A stretch of 15,942 bases of DNA from NCBI GenBank assembly GCA_031263335.1, contig JAISGB010000199.1, positions 1 to 15,942 of the forward strand, given 5' to 3'. Both the position numbers and the translations under genes were made by a program. Positions 7,927 to 15,616 of the stretch are shown here, piece after piece. Under the pieces are notes generated by a model. It was not told the DNA's origin. It did not search any database and saw nothing but the letters and a program-made list of their open reading frames with translations. The first letter of the stretch is position 1. The number at the start of each line of letters is the position of its first letter. Origin of the DNA: Eubacteriales Family XIII. Incertae Sedis bacterium (GTDB lineage: Bacteria > Bacillota > Clostridia > Peptostreptococcales > Anaerovoracaceae).

Positions 7927-8466
7927 ATGGATGAAAAATTAGAAAAGAGACTGAAATTGGCCACGAAGTTTTTTCGCGTATTCGCGGAGATCTCGATGTG
8001 GCTCATGTTCATTGACGCCGTATTGATCATCGTCAATATCATCACGCGCCGCTTCTTCAATTTCCCAATTCTGGGAACCACGGAAATGGTTCGCTATTTG
8101 ATGCTCGGATGCGCCTCGTTCGCGATCATCGAAAACGAGTGGGTGGACGGGAATGTCAGTATGTTGGTGTTTCTTGAGAAATTAAAGGAAAAAACATTTA
8201 AGATCGTCCTCGGCGTCGTCTACGCGGTCACGACGATCGGGACGGCAATCATCGCCTATCTGTTGATTATTCAGGCCGCGTTGCGATTTGAAGACGGGCA
8301 GAGTTCCAATGAACTCCATTTTCCCCTCTGGATCCCGGCGACCTTCATCGCCATCGGATTCTGCGTTTTGGTCATCACGCTGCTCCTCAAGACCATCTTG
8401 TATTTCTGGATGGGCAAAACAGGAAACACATTGAACTTCAGGAAATTCGGGGAGGTTCAATACTGA
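7927..8466 (+). CDS. dctQ: TRAP transporter small permease subunit (DctQ family)
   Basis: This 179-residue integral membrane protein has four predicted transmembrane helices, at roughly residues 20-40, 54-70, 92-116 and 134-160, the standard DctQ topology and length. The segment between helices 2 and 3 (EMVRYLMLGCASFAIIENEW) matches the family pattern. DctQ stabilises and pairs with the large DctM subunit. The gene begins 7 bases after the ferredoxin stop, so the binding protein (4290), the redox pair and the permease appear to be one transcriptional unit. Its ribosome-binding site (TGAGGT) overlaps the ferredoxin stop and is weaker than others in the window, consistent with translational coupling. 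Confidence 0.92.
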   Translation: MDEKLEKRLKLATKFFRVFAEISMWLMFIDAVLIIVNIITRRFFNFPILGTTEMVRYLMLGCASFAIIENEWVDGNVSMLVFLEKLKEKTFKIVLGVVYAVTTIGTAIIAYLLIIQAALRFEDGQSSNELHFPLWIPATFIAIGFCVLVITLLLKTILYFWMGKTGNTLNFRKFGEVQY

Positions 8467-8496
8467 CGGCGGACGGACACGGAAGGAGTAGCTGAT

Positions 8497-9819
8497 ATGT
8501 CACCGATGTTTTACGGAATACTGGCGATCGTGATCTTCGTCGCGTTGCTGTTTTGCGGAATGAACATCCCCTATGCGATGCTCTTCGGCGCTGCGGTGTC
8601 GATGCTGGTCTACAAGGGACCGATCGTCGCGGGGACCGCCATCGCATCGGATCTGATGGGTACGTTTTCCGACTACGCGATATCCGTGGCGCCGATGTTC
8701 GGCTTCATGGGATATCTGGCGACCTATACGGGGATCGGAGAAAAATTATTTGTATGTTTAAAGAAATTTATCGGGCATAAACCCGGCGGGCTTGCCATGG
8801 CCGTACAGGTGGCAAGCGCCGGATTCGGCGCGATCTGCGGTACGCCGCAATCCGCGGCCGCCACGATGACGGCCGTGGCCTATCCGGAGATGCGCAAGGC
8901 GAAATATTCGATCCAACTCTCCGCAATGACGATATCGAGCGGTTCGACGCTGTCGGTCCTCATACCCCCGAGCAGCATCCTCATTATTTACGGCGCCGCG
9001 ACGGAACAGTCGGTCGGCAAACTGTTCATCGCCGGCATAGGCCCCGGCATCCTAATGATGATACTCAACTGTATCCTGATCTTCTTCCTCGTGAAGGTGC
9101 ATCCCGATTGGGGTCCGACGACCATACGGGTCAACTGGGGCGAGCGGTGGCGCGGACTCAAAAACGGCGGTATTATCGAGGTCATCATCGTGTTTGCCCT
9201 TGCCATGGGCGGCATGTTTGCCGGCCTGTTTACGCCCACCGAAGCCGGCACCGTCGGCGTGTTCGGCATGATCATCGTCACGCTCGTGGGTCGAAATTTG
9301 AACTTCAGAAAACTGAGGCTTTCCATGCTTGAGGGCGTGCGCATCTGCGCGATGATCTACTTTCTGCTGGCCGCCGCGGTTTTCTTCGGCCGAGTCATCA
9401 GCCTTTCGCGGATCCCGCAATACTTGGGCGAGTTTGTCGCGAGCCACAATCTGTCGCCGGCGGCCGTTCTGGCGCTGATCATCTTTCTGTATTTTATCTT
9501 CGGCATGGTCGCGGATCTGTTGGCGATGGTGCTTGCGACGATACCGATCTTCTATCCGCTCATCGTCAATTATTGCGGGTACGATCCGGCTTGGTTCGGT
9601 ATTGTCATCGTGCTCATGATGACGGTCGGCGCGTTGACGCCGCCGATGGGACCCGGGATCTTCATACAAAAACTGTTGATCACAAGGTACGATCCGAATG
9701 TGCCGATATCCTTGCTGTTCAAGGCGAGCATCCCTTGGATCGTTTTGTGCATGATCATGGTCCTGATCCTGATCTTCTGCCCGATCATCGTGACGTTTTT
9801 GCCTCAATTTGTGATGTAG
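8497..9819 (+). CDS. dctM: TRAP transporter large permease subunit (DctM family)
   Basis: This 440-residue, very hydrophobic protein of the DctM family is the ion-coupled transport channel of the TRAP system, and its length is normal. Family hallmarks are the GAICGTPQSAAATMTAVAYPEM region after the first helices, LIPPSSILIIYG, GGMFAGLFTPTEAGTVGVFG, and a late TPPMGPGIFI segment; these mark the two inverted-repeat halves and their hairpin tips. AAGGAG lies upstream of the ATG, and 30 bases separate it from dctQ. Together with the lipoprotein at 4290 it should import an organic anion, with Na+ or H+ as driving ion. The UbiD-family gene follows after a 90-base gap, which suggests that the imported compound is a carboxylic acid handled by that enzyme. 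Confidence 0.95.
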   Translation: MSPMFYGILAIVIFVALLFCGMNIPYAMLFGAAVSMLVYKGPIVAGTAIASDLMGTFSDYAISVAPMFGFMGYLATYTGIGEKLFVCLKKFIGHKPGGLAMAVQVASAGFGAICGTPQSAAATMTAVAYPEMRKAKYSIQLSAMTISSGSTLSVLIPPSSILIIYGAATEQSVGKLFIAGIGPGILMMILNCILIFFLVKVHPDWGPTTIRVNWGERWRGLKNGGIIEVIIVFALAMGGMFAGLFTPTEAGTVGVFGMIIVTLVGRNLNFRKLRLSMLEGVRICAMIYFLLAAAVFFGRVISLSRIPQYLGEFVASHNLSPAAVLALIIFLYFIFGMVADLLAMVLATIPIFYPLIVNYCGYDPAWFGIVIVLMMTVGALTPPMGPGIFIQKLLITRYDPNVPISLLFKASIPWIVLCMIMVLILIFCPIIVTFLPQFVM

Positions 9820-9909
9820 ACCGGCGCGCATGTATTTGGAAGGATGGGATTGCGACCGGACGGCAAGTTTCACGGCCCGTTTGCGCAACAGGAAGTTATG
9901 GAGGTAAGT
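9820..9909 (+). other. Gap between dctM and the UbiD-family gene
   Basis: These 90 bases carry no recognisable terminator or convincing promoter. The UbiD frame is open through part of it, with an in-frame ATG at 9844, but the predicted extra residues do not resemble UbiD N-termini and the better ribosome-binding site is at 9900-9904. Co-transcription with the TRAP genes is the simplest reading. Confidence 0.5.
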
Positions 9910-11373
9910 ATGAGTCGAATTTATGATCTGCGTTCCGCGTTGGAATTTCTGAAGGGTATGCCCGGCGAATATGCCGAGACCGATGTCGAGATCGATCCGG
10001 TCGGGGAGATCGGCGGCGTCTATCGCTATCTCGGTGCGAACGGGACCATCCTGCGTCCGACGAGGACGGGGCCGGCTCTGCTGTTCAATAACGTGAAAGG
10101 GTTTCCCGGGGTAAGGTGCTCGATCGGTCTGCTCGGCGCCCGCCATCGTGTGGCCGCGATGCTCGGCTTGCCCGCAGACGGACTCGCGCGGGGTTTCCTG
10201 CGCGCGGCTCAAAACCCGATCCTGCCGATCACGGTTCCGGCCGATCACGCGGCCTGCCGGGAGGTCGTACACAGGGCCGATGAAGACGGGTTTGACCTGC
10301 GCAACATCATCATGGGGTTGCGCAACGCGCCGACGGACGCGGGACCCTATATCACGATGGGCATCGTGCGGGCGAGCGATCCCGAGACCGGGGCGGCGGA
10401 TGTCACGATCCATCGGATCGTCATGATCGGCCGCGATGAATGCGGGATCATGGCCAAGCCGGGTATGCGGCACATCGGCGATTTTCATAAAAAGGCGGAG
10501 GAGTCCGGCAAGCCCTTGCCCATCACCGTGAGCATCGGGAACGATCCCGCCGTTTCGATCGGCGTATGTTTTGCGCCCCCCGCGACGCCCATCGGTTGCG
10601 ATGAACTCGGAACGGCCGGCGGTCTGCGCGGAAGGCCGATCGAGTTGGTTCCCGCGTTGACCGTGAGCGAGACCGCGATTGCGCACTCCGAATATATAAT
10701 AGAAGGAATGATGATGCCGAATGTCCGCGTCAAGGAGGACCGGGAGACGAAAACAGGGCGCGGTATGGCGGAATTCGGAGGCTATACGGGGCCGGCGGGA
10801 GAGGTGCCGCTGATCAAGGTTACGGCCGTCACGCATCGTCGGGATCCCATCATACAGGTCTGCCTCGGCAATTCCGACGAACATGTCGCGATGTCCGGGA
10901 CCGCAGCGGCCGCGGGCATCCTCGGACTCTGTGAACGCGCGCTCCCGGGACGCGTCACAAATTGTTGCTGTCCGAGCGCCGGCGGCGGGAAATTCATGGC
11001 CATCCTGCAGATCGCGAAACAGGCGGGGGAGGACGGGGAGCAGATCAACGCGGGCCTCTTGGCCTTTTCCGCCTATCGGGAGTTGAAGCATGTGATCCTC
11101 GTCGACGAGGATGTGGATATCTACGACATGTCGGATGTCGTATGGGCGATGAATACGCGTTTTCAGGCCAATTTGGATCTCGTGAAGATCGAAGGGGCCA
11201 AAGGGCATCCCGCCGAGCCTTCCGCCTCGCCGCAGTACGACGCGTCCGTTTACGCAAGGGGGATAACCTGCAAGGCGATCTTCGATTGTACCGTAAAGAC
11301 GACCCTGAAGGAGAAATTTGAACGATCCCGCTTTATGGAATTGGATTATAGGAAGTGGTTTCCGGATCTGTAA
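9910..11373 (+). CDS. UbiD-family (prenylated-FMN) decarboxylase/carboxylase, divergent active site
   Basis: This 487-residue protein belongs to the UbiD family, which reversibly (de)carboxylates aromatic and alpha,beta-unsaturated acids using prenylated FMN made by UbiX (not in this window). Recognisable blocks are GARHRVAAMLG (76-86), IGNDPAVSIG (209-218), SEYIIEG (260-266) and the late VDEDVDIYDMSDVVWAMNTR. In the usual N-x-G-x-x-R motif the Asn is Thr149 while Arg154 is kept. His168 and Glu261 are likely metal/phosphate-site residues. The normal E-x4-E catalytic segment reads MAEFGGYTG (286-294), with Met286 and Gly291 where Glu is usual by my alignment, and Glu288 between them. It may be a specialised subfamily with different substrate use. 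The ATG at 9910 is preferred over in-frame ATGs at 9844 and 9898 because GGAGG (9900-9904) lies 5 bases upstream. It follows the TRAP genes. Confidence 0.88.
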   Translation: MSRIYDLRSALEFLKGMPGEYAETDVEIDPVGEIGGVYRYLGANGTILRPTRTGPALLFNNVKGFPGVRCSIGLLGARHRVAAMLGLPADGLARGFLRAAQNPILPITVPADHAACREVVHRADEDGFDLRNIIMGLRNAPTDAGPYITMGIVRASDPETGAADVTIHRIVMIGRDECGIMAKPGMRHIGDFHKKAEESGKPLPITVSIGNDPAVSIGVCFAPPATPIGCDELGTAGGLRGRPIELVPALTVSETAIAHSEYIIEGMMMPNVRVKEDRETKTGRGMAEFGGYTGPAGEVPLIKVTAVTHRRDPIIQVCLGNSDEHVAMSGTAAAAGILGLCERALPGRVTNCCCPSAGGGKFMAILQIAKQAGEDGEQINAGLLAFSAYRELKHVILVDEDVDIYDMSDVVWAMNTRFQANLDLVKIEGAKGHPAEPSASPQYDASVYARGITCKAIFDCTVKTTLKEKFERSRFMELDYRKWFPDL

Positions 11374-11388
11374 TCGGAGGGCGGAATT

Positions 11389-12150
11389 TTGGATTTCAAC
11401 CTCAATCTCATTTTATTGCTCATCATGGCCGTCCTCATCGGGCTTCTGCTTCCGCGCCTCATGATGTTGCGAAAGAAAAAATCCGATCCGAACATCCGTA
11501 TCTTGGATGAGGGTTGGCAAAAGGAAGGCGAGCAAAAGTTTGACGAGGCGTTGCAACTCTACCGCAAGGCGGAACGGCATTACCGTACGGACGCGGCGAA
11601 CAAGGCCGGGCTCGCGAAGGCCGTATTCTTGCAGGCGCTCCTTTACAAGCGGTTGAAGGACTACGGCAAGGCGGAAGAATATCTCTCGGAGTCCATGGAG
11701 TTGTGCCGTTCGATCAACGACGAGGAGAGTTTGGGACACGCCTTTGTCAAACTCGCCGAGACCCATGAAGAACAAAAACACTATAAGCGGGCGATGAACG
11801 AGTATGAAAAAGCGGCGGAACTTTTCGAAAAATTGGGACTCAAACGACATATCGCCTACGCGCGCTATCGGGTCGCCCTGTCCGCCGCCGCCGCCGGTCA
11901 CAGAAAGACGGCTGTGGACAATTTCGGGATCGCCCTGAACAAATATCGCGGGTTGGAGGAGTTGGATAAGCTCGCGGATATTTTGATCGAGGCGGGCGAC
12001 GCTCTGTGGGATTTGGGAGAGGCCGGGGCGGCGACGGAGACCATGGAAGAAGCCTTGCGATACCTCAAGAGAACCGGGCCGAAGGAGAAGGCGGTTGCCC
12101 TTCGCGCGCGATTGGAAACACGGACGCGGGACATTCCCGTTCCGAATTGA
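11389..12150 (+). CDS. Membrane-anchored TPR-repeat protein
   Basis: This is a 253-residue protein of unknown specific function. An N-terminal hydrophobic helix (about residues 6-22) is followed by basic residues (RKKK, 28-31), so the rest probably lies in the cytoplasm, tethered to the membrane. The remainder is helical and forms about five tetratricopeptide repeats, at roughly 42-72, 76-109, 116-149, 156-189 and 196-229, each with the small/aromatic pattern typical of TPRs. TPRs mediate protein-protein contact, so it could scaffold the pathway enzymes near the transporter; this is inference only. The start is TTG at 11389, supported by GGAGG at 11376-11380 and by the fact that later starts would cut the membrane helix. 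It lies 15 bases after the UbiD-family gene and ends that operon. Confidence 0.8.
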   Translation: MDFNLNLILLLIMAVLIGLLLPRLMMLRKKKSDPNIRILDEGWQKEGEQKFDEALQLYRKAERHYRTDAANKAGLAKAVFLQALLYKRLKDYGKAEEYLSESMELCRSINDEESLGHAFVKLAETHEEQKHYKRAMNEYEKAAELFEKLGLKRHIAYARYRVALSAAAAGHRKTAVDNFGIALNKYRGLEELDKLADILIEAGDALWDLGEAGAATETMEEALRYLKRTGPKEKAVALRARLETRTRDIPVPN

Positions 12151-12206
12151 CGTCAAACGGATTTCAACGCATGAAGCGGCGCAATGCGCGATATTCCAAT
12201 AAAGAA

Positions 12207-12236
12207 TTGTCATTCCTGCCCGCCGTTTGTTATACT
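12207..12236 (+). promoter_or_regulatory. Extended -10 promoter for the second operon
   Basis: TTGTCA (12207-12212) and TATACT (12231-12236) are separated by 18 bases. A TG at 12228-12229 makes an extended -10. Each hexamer matches the sigma-A/sigma-70 consensus at five of six positions. Transcription would start near 12243, about 51 nt before the ferredoxin ATG at 12294. A 7-base inverted repeat, ATTCCTG (12212-12218) and CAGGAAT (12247-12253), flanks the -10 and could be an operator pair. No T-tailed hairpin terminator was found after the TPR gene stop at 12150. Confidence 0.7.
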
Positions 12237-12293
12237 GGCGCTGATACAGGAATTTCGGACTTTGTTACGGTTTACGGAAAGGAGACAGGGGAA

Positions 12294-12635
12294 ATGGGCG
12301 TTTATTCCATACCGAACCAATCGGGTCCTTGTCGTGTTCTGGCCTTTGACGCGGAGACCTGTATCGGGTGCAATCGATGTGTCAACGTCTGTCCGTCGGA
12401 TGTCATGATTCCCAATCCCGAAAAGGGGAAAGAACCTATCGTCTTGTATGCGGAAGAGTGTTGGTTTTGCGGAGGGTGCGTTCAGGAATGCCCGATTCGG
12501 GCGATCACGCTTGTGACGCCGGCAAAGCAGAGATTGTCGACTGTCTGGATCGATAAAAAGACGGGCGCAGAATATCGGATCGGCATGAAGGATCCGTTGC
12601 CGCCCAATACGACGCCGCCGGCGGACAACAGATAA
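12294..12635 (+). CDS. Two-cluster [4Fe-4S] ferredoxin, AprB-like (copy 2)
   Basis: This 113-residue ferredoxin has two standard CxxCxxCxxxCP motifs: Cys23, 26, 29 and 33, and Cys56, 59, 62 and 66. Unlike copy 1 at 7608, the first motif keeps its Pro. The block between the clusters (PNPEKG, PIVLY, ECWFCGGC) is shared with copy 1, and a Pro-rich tail follows. It should pass electrons to or from the flavoprotein encoded 41 bases downstream. It could also supply the BadF-type ATPase/reductase system at 14692 onward, which in known cases is fed by ferredoxin. The ATG at 12294 is preceded by AAGGAG at 12279-12284. The frame stays open far upstream into the TPR gene, but those codons do not resemble a ferredoxin. 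Confidence 0.9.
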   Translation: MGVYSIPNQSGPCRVLAFDAETCIGCNRCVNVCPSDVMIPNPEKGKEPIVLYAEECWFCGGCVQECPIRAITLVTPAKQRLSTVWIDKKTGAEYRIGMKDPLPPNTTPPADNR

Positions 12636-12676
12636 CGGCGCCCCAAAACAATTCAACCCGGAAAAGGATATGGCGT

Positions 12677-14677
12677 ATGAATTGGCATGAATATGTGAAC
12701 GCGACCGGCAAGGTCCCCGAATGGCCTTATCCGGTCCGTTACGAAAAAGAAAATATTGTCACGTCCGATGTGCTGATCATCGGAGGCGGGGTGGCCGGAT
12801 GCCGAGCCGCGATTTCCGCACGGCAACGGGGCGCGCGTGTGGTCGTTGCGGACAGAGGCTTCACCAAGCGGAGCGGTTCGGGCGGCGCGGGCGTGGATCA
12901 CTGGCACGGCGCCGTGCGGAATCCCTGTTCCAAGGTCACGCCGCGCATGTATTCCGAAGCGGCCATGGCAACGACCGACGGCTATACGAACGGGTTGGTT
13001 CGATATATCGTTGGCAAGGAAGGTTGGGACACCTTGCTCGAAACCGAGCAAATGGGCGTACAGATTCGCGATGAGACGGATGAATTCAAGGGGAGTATGT
13101 TCCGGGACGAGGAAACGAAGCTCCTTTTTGCCTATGACTTGGAGAACAAGCATTGTCTGCGCATCTACGGCGCCAATATCAAGCCCTGTGTTGACAGGGA
13201 GATGCGCAGGGTGGGTTGCGATGTGTATGAACGCATCTGCGTCACGTCCCTGCTGACGGAAGGCGGAAAAAAGGGCGCGCGCGTGATCGGAGCGACGGGC
13301 GTCCATGATCGTACGGGCGAGTTCTATATTTTCAAAGCGAAATCCGTGATCGTCAGTACGGGTAAGACGCAACGGCTCTGGTGCTTCGCGCCCGAATTGA
13401 GAGAAAGCCAATCCATGTATAATCTGGATCAATCCGGCATGGGCCATACGATCGGTTGGCGCGCGGGGGCGGAGTTCGTTCTCATGGAAATGACCGGGCC
13501 GGTCGAGCTTACCGGTACGGGTTACGCCCCGTACAGCACGGGAAACAACAACAATACCTATCAGGGCGTGAGCGTCGTCGACAAAAACGGCAAGGTCGTC
13601 AAATATGCGGACGCGTACGGCAATTTGATCGACACAGAGGAAGGCATATTCAAACCGTCCCAAGAAGGTTCGTTTTTCATCGGTTGGGGGATCGCGCTCG
13701 ATCATGAGCGGATGCCCGCGCATCGGATCAATTTGACGGATCCCAATCTTTGGGAGAAGGTTCGCGCGGGGGAGTACGAGCAACCGTTTTATACGGACAT
13801 GACGAGCCTGAGCAAGACGTCGAGGGATATCATCTGGCGGCTCATGTTGGCGCACGAAGGGAAGTGCCGCGTACCGATTTACGAACAATTCACGGCTTGG
13901 GGATTTGATCCGAAGAAACATCTTCTCCAATTTCCCGTCGGGGACTACAGCCTGTGGTCGATCGACTGCGCTTGGGCAAATCCACAGAGCGGCCCGGCCA
14001 ATTGGCGCGCCGGCAACGGCGGGTATCTGATCGATTGGCGGCTTCGAACGACATTGCCGGGACTCTTTGTCGCGGGAGACGGGCCGATTGCGAGCCAAGG
14101 TTGCCACGGGGAATCCCAAACGGCCGGTCGATACGCGGGCAGACAGGCGGCGATTTTCGCGAGGGACATCGACGCGATCGAGCCGGATCCCGAGCAGATC
14201 GCGGCGGAAAAGGCACGTTGCTATATGCCGACGAAGGCGAAAGGCGACATCGGATGGAAGGAACTCAACTATGCCGTCGCGAGGATCATGCAGGACTATT
14301 GCGGAGAATACAAGACGGAACATACGTTGGACATGGGCATTCGACGCATGAAGGATCTTCTGGAGACGGAGGGGAAGCGCATGTACGTTTCCAATCCGCA
14401 TGAATTGGCGCGGGCGCTCGAGAGCCTGTCCCTCTGTGAACTGGGCGTCGCTTATATGGAAGGCGCGAAAGCGCGAAAGGCAAGCAATAAGGTTCTGGGG
14501 TTCTACCGTTACGATTATCCCGAAGACACGGAGGAGTGGCATAAATTGGTTGCAATCAAGCAGACGGCGGCGGACGCGGTCGCGTCACGCGGGTTGGCTG
14601 TGGATTATCATTTGCAAGCTCCTTATGCGCCGGACTTGGAAGATAATTATCAACGTTACTCGGAATCGGACCGCTGA
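12677..14677 (+). CDS. FAD-dependent oxidoreductase, AprA/FrdA-like flavoprotein (copy 2)
   Basis: This 666-residue soluble flavoprotein is paralogous to the one at 5601. Shared features in order are EWPYP near the N-terminus, dinucleotide-binding IIGGGVAG (34-41), RSGSGGAGVDHW (65-76) followed by Cys84 in NPC, IRDETDE, LLTEGG, RTGEF, an MLAHEGK region, the C-terminal FAD segment GLFVAGDG with GRYAGRQAA, and a helical tail with RIMQDYCGEYK. By eye, identity to copy 1 is about 40% in the N-terminal third. The gene follows its own ferredoxin and ends 14 bases before the ATPase activator gene, so it is co-transcribed with the ATP-dependent reductase genes. It may act as the electron-donor module for that system or as a separate double-bond reductase; neither is shown. 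It has no signal peptide, unlike periplasmic fumarate-reductase-type respiratory enzymes. Confidence 0.85.
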   Translation: MNWHEYVNATGKVPEWPYPVRYEKENIVTSDVLIIGGGVAGCRAAISARQRGARVVVADRGFTKRSGSGGAGVDHWHGAVRNPCSKVTPRMYSEAAMATTDGYTNGLVRYIVGKEGWDTLLETEQMGVQIRDETDEFKGSMFRDEETKLLFAYDLENKHCLRIYGANIKPCVDREMRRVGCDVYERICVTSLLTEGGKKGARVIGATGVHDRTGEFYIFKAKSVIVSTGKTQRLWCFAPELRESQSMYNLDQSGMGHTIGWRAGAEFVLMEMTGPVELTGTGYAPYSTGNNNNTYQGVSVVDKNGKVVKYADAYGNLIDTEEGIFKPSQEGSFFIGWGIALDHERMPAHRINLTDPNLWEKVRAGEYEQPFYTDMTSLSKTSRDIIWRLMLAHEGKCRVPIYEQFTAWGFDPKKHLLQFPVGDYSLWSIDCAWANPQSGPANWRAGNGGYLIDWRLRTTLPGLFVAGDGPIASQGCHGESQTAGRYAGRQAAIFARDIDAIEPDPEQIAAEKARCYMPTKAKGDIGWKELNYAVARIMQDYCGEYKTEHTLDMGIRRMKDLLETEGKRMYVSNPHELARALESLSLCELGVAYMEGAKARKASNKVLGFYRYDYPEDTEEWHKLVAIKQTAADAVASRGLAVDYHLQAPYAPDLEDNYQRYSESDR

Positions 14678-14691
14678 CAGGAGGAATCGGC

Positions 14692-15606
14692 ATGACAGAG
14701 GAATATCGAACATGGCCGGAGGGCGCGTGGCAATCCGAGCAGTTTGACGGGGCGCGCCCCGGTATCGTTACGGCGGGCGTGGATATCGGGACGACGAGCG
14801 CCCAAGCCGCGATCTTGGCCGAGGGTTCGCTGATCGGATGGGCGAATATCCGAACGGGGGCGAATTTCAAGAAGGCCGCGGACGACGTGATCGAAAAGGC
14901 GATCGGATCGTCCGGCTTGACCTTGGATCGGATCGACTCGATTGCGGCGACGGGATTCGGCGATCGAAACGCCGCATACGCGTCGACGCGGATCGATGAA
15001 GTCCGGGCGCACGCTTACGGCGCCCGTTTCATGTTCGGGCCGTCCGTCAGGACGGTCGTCGATCTCGGCGGCCAGACGGTCAAGGCCATCAGATTGCATG
15101 AGTGGACGGGGGTCCGCGATTTCATGATGAACGACAAGTGCGCGACGGGGTTTGGGCGGAGCGTCGAGGAGATCGCGGATCTCCTTCGCGTTCCCGTTGC
15201 GGACTTGGGTGAAAAATCGTTGCGCCCGGAGACCGATCCCGAACCGGTGAGTACGACGTGTTACGCCTTTGCGAACCCCGAGACGATCGGCCTGTTCCGT
15301 ACGGGTTTCCGCGAGGAAACAAGCAGCGAGGACGAGATCATCGCCGCCCATCTTTTCGCGATAGCGTGGAGGGTTCTCGGCGTGATCGGCAAACTTGCGT
15401 CCTTGGAGATCGGCGATGTTTCCGTGGAGGAAGGACTGGCTTTTACGGGGGGATTGGCGAAGAACCGAGGCGTTACGCGTCGAATCGAGCGTGAATTGAA
15501 AGTAAGCGCGTTGGAAAGCGACTGTGATCCGCAGATTGCGGGGGCAATCGGGGCGGCGCTTTTGGCCGGGGAAACCGACGCCGGTCGATCGGAAAGATGT
15601 TCCTAA
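14692..15606 (+). CDS. BadF/BcrD/HgdC-type ATPase (CoA-dehydratase activator or benzoyl-CoA-reductase ATPase subunit)
   Basis: This 304-residue protein belongs to the ASKHA-fold ATPase family that couples ATP hydrolysis to delivery of very low-potential electrons from a bridging [4Fe-4S] cluster. Its two forms are the activators of 2-hydroxyacyl-CoA dehydratases and the A/D subunits of class I benzoyl-CoA reductase. Motifs are phosphate-1 GVDIGTTSAQAAIL (29-42), phosphate-2 DLGGQTVKAI (124-133), adenosine TGGLAKN (252-258), and the cluster cysteines Cys150 (KCATGFGR) and Cys190 (VSTTCYAF). Length fits the activator/BcrD form rather than the longer BcrA. An N-terminal extension of about 24 residues precedes the first phosphate motif. 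CAGGAGGA lies just before the ATG. The downstream partner begins 10 bases after its stop. Only one ATPase is seen in the window; a second could lie beyond the right edge. Confidence 0.9.
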   Translation: MTEEYRTWPEGAWQSEQFDGARPGIVTAGVDIGTTSAQAAILAEGSLIGWANIRTGANFKKAADDVIEKAIGSSGLTLDRIDSIAATGFGDRNAAYASTRIDEVRAHAYGARFMFGPSVRTVVDLGGQTVKAIRLHEWTGVRDFMMNDKCATGFGRSVEEIADLLRVPVADLGEKSLRPETDPEPVSTTCYAFANPETIGLFRTGFREETSSEDEIIAAHLFAIAWRVLGVIGKLASLEIGDVSVEEGLAFTGGLAKNRGVTRRIERELKVSALESDCDPQIAGAIGAALLAGETDAGRSERCS

Positions 15607-15616
15607 GGAGAATTCG

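Noticed and set aside
5391..8081. A very long open frame on the minus strand opposite the flavoprotein, ferredoxin and dctQ genes
   Set aside because: It is antisense to several well-supported genes, has no recognisable domain, and is rich in Arg/His/Pro as expected from a GC-rich shadow frame.
9052..11208. Long minus-strand open frame opposite dctM and the UbiD-family gene
   Set aside because: It has shadow composition (Arg, His, Asp-rich), no family motif, and lies opposite two clear genes.
12653..14542. Long minus-strand open frame opposite flavoprotein copy 2
   Set aside because: Same reasons: the opposite strand encodes a complete flavoprotein with conserved motifs.
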